Positions 36,860 to 39,044 of a stretch of 39,044 nucleotides of DNA are shown here, piece after piece. Position 1 is the stretch's first letter. Every line of letters starts with the position of its first letter. Location of the stretch: assembly GCF_028610625.1 (NCBI RefSeq), contig NZ_JAQQWU010000022.1, forward strand, positions 1 to 39,044. The letters run 5' to 3'. Origin of the DNA: Guptibacillus spartinae. Its GTDB lineage: Bacteria > Bacillota > Bacilli > Bacillales > Guptibacillaceae. The notes under the pieces are model-generated. The model had not been told where the DNA came from. It did not search any database and saw nothing but the letters and a program-made list of their open reading frames with translations. The translations under genes were made by a program, and so were the position numbers.

Positions 36860-37039
36860 TCCATCGTATAACATCGGGAATAAGGCCCGAAAGTCTCTAC
36901 CAGGTTACCGTAAATAACCTGACTACGAAGGAAATAGTGAAAGTAGTGAAAGTAGTTGCTCGTGTAGCAACTCTTGACCCATTTTCTCTTTTCCTATTAG
37001 TCCGCTCCGGGTAGAGAACCCGGAGCTTTTTTCTTTTTT
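36860..37039 (+). promoter_or_regulatory. Guanine riboswitch before pbuG
   Basis: The aptamer (36860-36932) shows P1 TCC(A)TCGTA/TACGA(A)GGA, loop signatures GAATAAGG and CCGTAAA, core GTCTCTACC and the guanine-type C in GAC-TACGAAGG. The expression platform holds a small hairpin (TTGCTCGTGTAGCAA) and a strong terminator, GCTCCGGGTAGAGAACCCGGAGC (37004-37026) plus T-runs. A short tandem GTGAAAGTA (about 36937-36954) separates them. Confidence 0.93.
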
Positions 37040-37092
37040 AGAACAAGAAATGGTAGCGAATATGGATGCAGGGAATAAGGGGGAACTAAGAA

Positions 37093-38388
37093 ATGGATCG
37101 TTTTTTTCGTTTTAAAGAACATAATACAACATACAGAAAAGAAACTATTGCAGGGCTAACTACCTTTTTATCAATGGCTTATATTTTATTTGTTAACCCG
37201 GCTGTGCTAGCTGATGCCGGAATGGATCAAGGAGCTGTCTTTACCGCTACGGCTCTTGCTGCTGCACTTGGTACTTTAATTATGGGTGTGCTAGCAGGAT
37301 ATCCAATCGCTCTAGCTCCGGGTATGGGTTTAAATGCGTTTTTCACCTACTCTGTAGTAACCGTGATGGGAGTACCGTGGGAAACGGCGCTTGCGGGTGT
37401 GCTTGTTTCTGGAATTATCTTTATTATTATTACCATTTTTAAAATTAGAGAAATGATTATTAACGCAATTCCAATGGAATTAAAATACGCAGCAGCAAGC
37501 GGGATTGGCCTGTTTATTGCCTTTATTGGCCTTCAAAGCGCAGGAATAGTTCAGAACAACGATTCGACGCTCGTACAACTAGGGGATCTTCTTGCAGGAC
37601 CAACCTTGCTTGCGGTATTTGGATTAATTATTACGGTTATCCTAATGGTTCGAAACGTAACGGGTGGGATTTTCTATGGAATGGTGATCACCGCCATCGT
37701 AGGAATGATCTTTAACCAGGTGCCGCTTCCAAGCGGGATTGTCGGTAGCGTGCCAAGTCTTGAACCAACGTTCGGTGTGGCTTTCGGGCACCTAGGTGAT
37801 TTGTTTACGATTGACATGCTTGTAGTCGTTCTAACGTTCTTATTCGTTGATTTCTTTGATACGGCGGGTACGTTAATTGCTGTAGCCACTCAAGCTGGCA
37901 TAATGAAAGACAATAAGCTTCCAAGAGCCGGAAAAGCTTTATTTGCAGATTCGTCTGCAACAGTTCTTGGTGCTGTACTTGGTACGTCAACAACAACCGC
38001 TTATATTGAATCATCATCAGGAGTAGCGGCTGGTGGTCGAACAGGCTTCACTTCTGTGGTAACGGCAGGATTTTTCTTGCTAGCATTATTTTTCTCTCCG
38101 CTATTAGCGGTCGTGACACCTTCCGTCACAGCGCCAGTATTAATTATCGTAGGTGTGCTGATGGTGAGTGTGCTTGGAAACATTGAGTGGAAACGATTTG
38201 AGATTGCTGTCCCTGCGTTTCTAACAATTGTTGCAATGCCACTAACCTATAGTATCGCTACGGGAATTGCGCTTGGATTTGTTATGTACCCGATCACCAT
38301 GGTTGTAAAAGGGGAAGGGAAGAACATTCATCCAATTATGTACGGACTTTTCTTCGTCTTTATCGCCTATTTTGTATTCTTAGCATAA
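37093..38388 (+). CDS. pbuG: Guanine/hypoxanthine permease (NCS2 family)
   Basis: A 431-aa proton-coupled purine-base importer of the AzgA/PbuG branch. About twelve or more hydrophobic helices are visible. Conserved pieces are ETIAGLTTFLSMAYILFVNP near 15-34, the APGMGLNAFFTY substrate segment near 75-86, and the VDFFDTAGTLIAVA block near 252-265 followed by TSTTTAYIESSSGVAAGGRTG-type residues near 297-317. It has its own promoter, guanine riboswitch and terminator. With guaA it forms a locus controlled by guanine at two points. Confidence 0.96.
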   Translation: MDRFFRFKEHNTTYRKETIAGLTTFLSMAYILFVNPAVLADAGMDQGAVFTATALAAALGTLIMGVLAGYPIALAPGMGLNAFFTYSVVTVMGVPWETALAGVLVSGIIFIIITIFKIREMIINAIPMELKYAAASGIGLFIAFIGLQSAGIVQNNDSTLVQLGDLLAGPTLLAVFGLIITVILMVRNVTGGIFYGMVITAIVGMIFNQVPLPSGIVGSVPSLEPTFGVAFGHLGDLFTIDMLVVVLTFLFVDFFDTAGTLIAVATQAGIMKDNKLPRAGKALFADSSATVLGAVLGTSTTTAYIESSSGVAAGGRTGFTSVVTAGFFLLALFFSPLLAVVTPSVTAPVLIIVGVLMVSVLGNIEWKRFEIAVPAFLTIVAMPLTYSIATGIALGFVMYPITMVVKGEGKNIHPIMYGLFFVFIAYFVFLA

Positions 38389-38394
38389 TAAGTT

Positions 38395-38424
38395 TAAAAG
38401 CAGCCGAACCGGCTGCTTTTTTTA
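38395..38424 (+). terminator. Terminator of pbuG
   Basis: AAAAGCAGCCG and CGGCTGCTTTT form a perfect stem, followed by seven T. Confidence 0.93.
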
Positions 38425-38631
38425 TGAAGATGAACAAGTTGTTACTAAATCATTTTTTTATTGGGGAGTGCTTAATCAAACGTTTGTTTAATGATGAAAA
38501 AAGCATATCTGGATTGGTTATTAGAAAAACTTCATTATATGGGATCGAATAAAAGTGATGGAGAATTCTATTCTTATGCAATGTTTTAAACTATCTACGT
38601 CCTAATGTTTTCATGAATTTGATAAAAGCCA

Positions 38632-38660
38632 TTGACCATATCCCGTTTTACTGATAGAGT
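38632..38660 (+). promoter_or_regulatory. rRNA operon promoter P1
   Basis: TTGACC (38632-38637) and TAGAGT (38655-38660) are 17 bp apart, about 160 bp upstream of the stronger P2. The preceding 38425-38631 shows no gene. Confidence 0.6.
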
Positions 38661-38676
38661 AGAGAACGTTGTTAAG

Positions 38677-38850
38677 AAAACGACAACGAGCACATGAAAA
38701 AAATGATTGACTTCATTTCAATATTCATGTATTATGAATAACGTTGCCGCTGAAAGAAGCGTGTAACACTATGAAAAATACTTTAAAAAAGTTGTTGACA
38801 TCAAACGAAACAACATGGTATATTAGTTGGGTCGCTGAAAACGACAACGA
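38677..38850. repeat. Direct repeat in the rRNA leader
   Basis: AAAACGACAACGA occurs at 38677-38689 and again at 38838-38850, about 20 bp downstream of each of the two promoters' -10 boxes. The two transcripts would thus begin with a similar leader. Confidence 0.6.
38795..38824 (+). promoter_or_regulatory. rRNA operon promoter P2
   Basis: TTGACA (38795-38800, perfect) and TATATT (38819-38824) are 18 bp apart. An A-rich stretch with CTTTAAAAAA directly upstream may act as an UP element. Confidence 0.85.
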
Positions 38851-38861
38851 AAGAAATGAAT

Positions 38862-38873
38862 TGCTCTTTGAAA
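38862..38873 (+). promoter_or_regulatory. boxA antitermination site of the rRNA leader
   Basis: TGCTCTTTGAAA lies in the leader about 70 bp before 16S. It is the standard Bacillus boxA sequence recognised by NusB/NusE. Confidence 0.75.
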
Positions 38874-38941
38874 ACTGAACGAAACGCCATGTAAGTAGTT
38901 GTTTCTACGGAAACAAAATGTTTTAAAAGCTAGATTAAGCT

Positions 38942-39044
38942 TTCTATCGGAGAGTTTGATCCTGGCTCAGGACGAACGCTGGCGGCGTGCCTAATACATG
39001 CAAGTCGAGCGAAGAGATGGGAGCTTGCTCCCTGATCTTAGCGG
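38942..39044 (+). rRNA. rrs: 16S ribosomal RNA, 5' end (truncated by the window)
   Basis: The conserved ATCGGAGAGTTTGATCCTGG start, then GGCTCAGGACGAACGCTGGC and the V1 hairpin GGGAGCTTGCTCCC, show the first ~100 nt of a Bacillaceae 16S gene. The mature 5' end is set to within a few bases. It runs in the same direction as the 5S at the left edge. Confidence 0.96.

Overview
The window is a low-to-moderate GC, Gram-positive chromosome segment from the family Bacillaceae. This follows from the gene order (thiL-tsaE-tsaB-rimI-tsaD, abc-f, moaC, rex, tatA-tatC, ydiK-ydiL, groESL, then yeaC-yeaD-yebA-guaA-pbuG). It also follows from the purine-rich ribosome binding sites with TTG and GTG starts, a perfect CIRCE element, a perfect cre site, guanine riboswitches and a Bacillus-type 16S start. 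The genus cannot be fixed from this sequence alone.

Layout. Bases 1-630 are the tail of one rRNA operon: a hairpin repeat, a 5S gene with its terminator, and a second, damaged 5S copy with a duplicated terminator. A ~20-bp-phased repeat follows (681-770), then a PLP trans-sulfuration enzyme and an initiator tRNA-Met/tRNA-Asp pair. Bases 2556-6163 are a tight operon for ThiL, the t6A tRNA-modification proteins TsaE, TsaB and TsaD, and RimI. The gap after tsaD carries six DnaA-box-like sites. Then come an ABC-F ATPase (minus), moaC, the redox repressor rex, tatA-tatC, two small membrane proteins (minus) and groES-groEL under CIRCE/HrcA control.

The accessory part of the window is 14073-18411. 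The last 18 bp of groEL, stop codon included, recur exactly at 18394-18411, so a 4.3-kb AT-rich island appears to have inserted at the 3' end of groEL. The island holds a three-gene unit and two flanking genes. The unit encodes a deoxyribosyltransferase-like/TPR (DUF4071-type) protein, a two-helix SLATT (DUF4231-type) membrane protein and a small ThsB-like TIR protein. A second TIR protein is divergently encoded, and an unrecognised 215-aa protein carries a GGAHVD motif. No integrase is visible. The best reading is a mobile nucleotide-signalling anti-phage module: the TIR and deoxyribosyltransferase-like domains make or process a nucleotide signal, and SLATT is the membrane-perforating effector.

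After the island come L-lactate utilisation genes (lutP, lutR, lutA-lutB-lutC) with LutR-type palindromes and a cre site. Next are a membrane-anchored protein of unknown function, an MFS exporter, a large catalase (katE, with a candidate sigma-B promoter) and a glutathione-independent formaldehyde dehydrogenase-like enzyme (minus). The yeaC-yeaD-yebA operon follows (MoxR ATPase, DUF58 protein, membrane transglutaminase). Finally there are guaA and pbuG, each behind its own guanine riboswitch, and the tandem promoters, boxA leader and first ~100 bases of a 16S gene. The segment is therefore bounded by two rRNA operons in the same orientation.
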